From an uncultured Kocuria sp. (GTDB lineage: Bacteria; Actinomycetota; Actinomycetes; Actinomycetales; Micrococcaceae), in assembly GCF_947500125.1 (NCBI RefSeq), contig NZ_CANMRA010000001.1:1-64000 (forward strand): DNA of 64,000 bases, written 5' to 3'. Below the pieces are notes generated by a model. That model had not been told where the DNA came from. It saw only the letters and a list, made by a program, of their open reading frames with translations, and did not search any database. Positions 62,915-64,000 of the stretch are shown piece by piece. Both the position numbers and the translations under genes were made by a program. The stretch's first letter is position 1. Each line of letters begins with the position of its first letter.

Positions 62915-64000
62915 TCAGCCCTGGACGCCGAGCTTCTCCAGGATCAGCTCGCGCACCCGGCCCGCGTCGGCCTGGCCGCGGGTGGCCTTCATGACCGGGC
63001 CGATGAGGGCGCCGACGGCCTGGACCTTGCCGGCCTGCACCTTCGCCACGACGTCGGGCATCTGGGCCATGGCGTCGTCGATCGCCGCGGTCAGCACGGA
63101 GTCGTCGGAGACCACCGCCAGGCCGCGCCGCTCGACGACCTCCGCGGGCGAGCCCTCGCCGTCCAGCACGTGGGCGAGGACCTTCTTGGCGAGCTTGTCG
63201 TTGATCTTGCCGGCGTCGATGAGCCCGTTGAGCTCGACGACGTGCTGCGGGGTGACCCCGAGGTCGGCGATCTCCGTCTCCCGCTGGTTGGCCAGGCGGG
63301 CGATCTCGCCCATCCACCACTTGCGGGCCGCCGCCGGGGCGGCGCCGGCGGCGACGGTCTGCTCGATCTCGTCGAGGACCCCCGCGTTGACGACGTCGCG
63401 GAACTCCTCGTCGGAGAATCCCCAGTCGGTCCTGAGCCGCCTCCGGCGCTCGGCCGGGGGCTCGGGCAGCTCGGCGCGTAGCCGCTCGATCCACTCGTGG
63501 TCGGTCACGACCGGCACGAGGTCGGGCTCGGGGAAGTACCGGTAGTCGTCGGCGTCGGACTTGGGGCGCCCGCTCGTGGTGGAGCGGGTGTCCTCGTGCC
63601 AGTGCCGGGTCTCCTGCACGATCGTGCCGCCGGAGTCGAGGACCGCCGCGTGGCGCTGGATCTCGAAGCGCACCGCCCGCTCCACGGCGCGCAGGGAGTT
63701 CACGTTCTTGGTCTCGGAGCGGGTGCCGAACGTGGCGCTGCCCTTGGGCATGAGGGACACGTTGGCGTCGCAGCGGACGTTGCCGCGCTCCATCTTCGCG
63801 TCCGAGATCCCGAGGTTCTTCACGATCTCCCGGATCATGGCCACGTACACGCGGGCCAGCTCGGGCGCGCGGGAGCCGGCGCCCACGATGGGCTTCGTCA
63901 CGATCTCGATGAGCGGGACCCCGGCGCGGTTGTAGTCGACCAGGGAGAAGTCGGCGCCCTGGATGCGCCCGGCGGCGCCGCCCATGTGCGTGAGCTTCCC
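62915..64000 (-). CDS. gatB: Aspartyl/glutamyl-tRNA(Asn/Gln) amidotransferase subunit B, C-terminal part
   Basis: The frame is open to the right edge, so the N-terminus is outside the window. About 361 residues are visible: AADFSLVDYNRAGVPLIEIV-type block (residues after GAAGRIQG), KMERGNVRCDANVSL, FGTRSETKNVNSLRAVERAV, the tRNA-handling middle YRYFPEPDLVPVVTDHEW, and a C-terminal YqeY-like tail ending AGRVRELILEKLGVQG. GatB with GatA and GatC converts misacylated Glu-tRNA-Gln or Asp-tRNA-Asn to the amide. Confidence 0.95.
   Translation of the reverse strand, partial: GKLTHMGGAAGRIQGADFSLVDYNRAGVPLIEIVTKPIVGAGSRAPELARVYVAMIREIVKNLGISDAKMERGNVRCDANVSLMPKGSATFGTRSETKNVNSLRAVERAVRFEIQRHAAVLDSGGTIVQETRHWHEDTRSTTSGRPKSDADDYRYFPEPDLVPVVTDHEWIERLRAELPEPPAERRRRLRTDWGFSDEEFRDVVNAGVLDEIEQTVAAGAAPAAARKWWMGEIARLANQRETEIADLGVTPQHVVELNGLIDAGKINDKLAKKVLAHVLDGEGSPAEVVERRGLAVVSDDSVLTAAIDDAMAQMPDVVAKVQAGKVQAVGALIGPVMKATRGQADAGRVRELILEKLGVQG

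Overview
The window is about 64 kb of GC-rich (roughly 70%) chromosome from an actinobacterium. The conserved blocks rpsB-tsf / pyrH / frr-cdsA and dxr / rseP-ispG-(GNAT)-proS, a mycothiol-type maleylpyruvate isomerase, DivIVA-like proteins and two SAM-IV riboswitches all fit a Micrococcales member. A Micrococcaceae genus such as Kocuria is my best guess, by recognition only. Both window edges cut genes: the 3' end of a ferritin-like (DUF4439-type) gene at the left and the 3' part of gatB at the right.

Layout. 1-6.9 kb: TSUP permease, proS, GNAT, ispG, rseP. 7-12.5 kb: an accessory insert separating rseP from dxr, made of a metQNI methionine importer behind a SAM-IV riboswitch, a low-GC small membrane protein and a badly decayed IS1380-type transposase. 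12.5-22 kb: dxr, a GlsB-like membrane protein, an acetate-type symporter pair, a DivIVA-repeat protein and the cdsA/frr/pyrH/tsf/rpsB housekeeping series. 22-27 kb: LytM peptidase, coiled lipoprotein, tRNA-Met, glycosyltransferase, NIPA-like transporter, holin-X-like protein, and a Lys/Asp-rich secreted protein.

27.4-33.6 kb is the most unusual region. A Pls-type single-module peptide synthetase (adenylation, carrier, then six membrane segments interleaved with left-handed beta-helix domains) diverges from a diaminobutyrate aminotransferase of EctB type that has no ectA or ectC beside it. Together they look like a poly-2,4-diaminobutyrate pathway. The synthetase reading frame is broken by one extra base at 29646-29648, and its leader can fold into a three-way junction.

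33.6-46 kb: polytopic acyltransferase-like protein, small unknown protein, tRNA-Asn, dnaG, an aromatic-acid MFS transporter, dgt, dusB, a gentisate-pathway remnant (isomerase and hydrolase intact, dioxygenase reduced to its last ~40 codons), GNAT, glyS. 46-56.8 kb: YdcZ-type transporter, S4 protein, esterase, SGNH hydrolase, metYX under a second SAM-IV riboswitch, VOC protein, CPBP protease, oligopeptidase B, alpha/beta hydrolase. 57-62.7 kb: a large BTAD/AAA regulator followed by a BBE-type flavoprotein, then a DAO-type flavoprotein. A 31-bp tandem repeat runs into the hairpin terminator of gatB at the right end.
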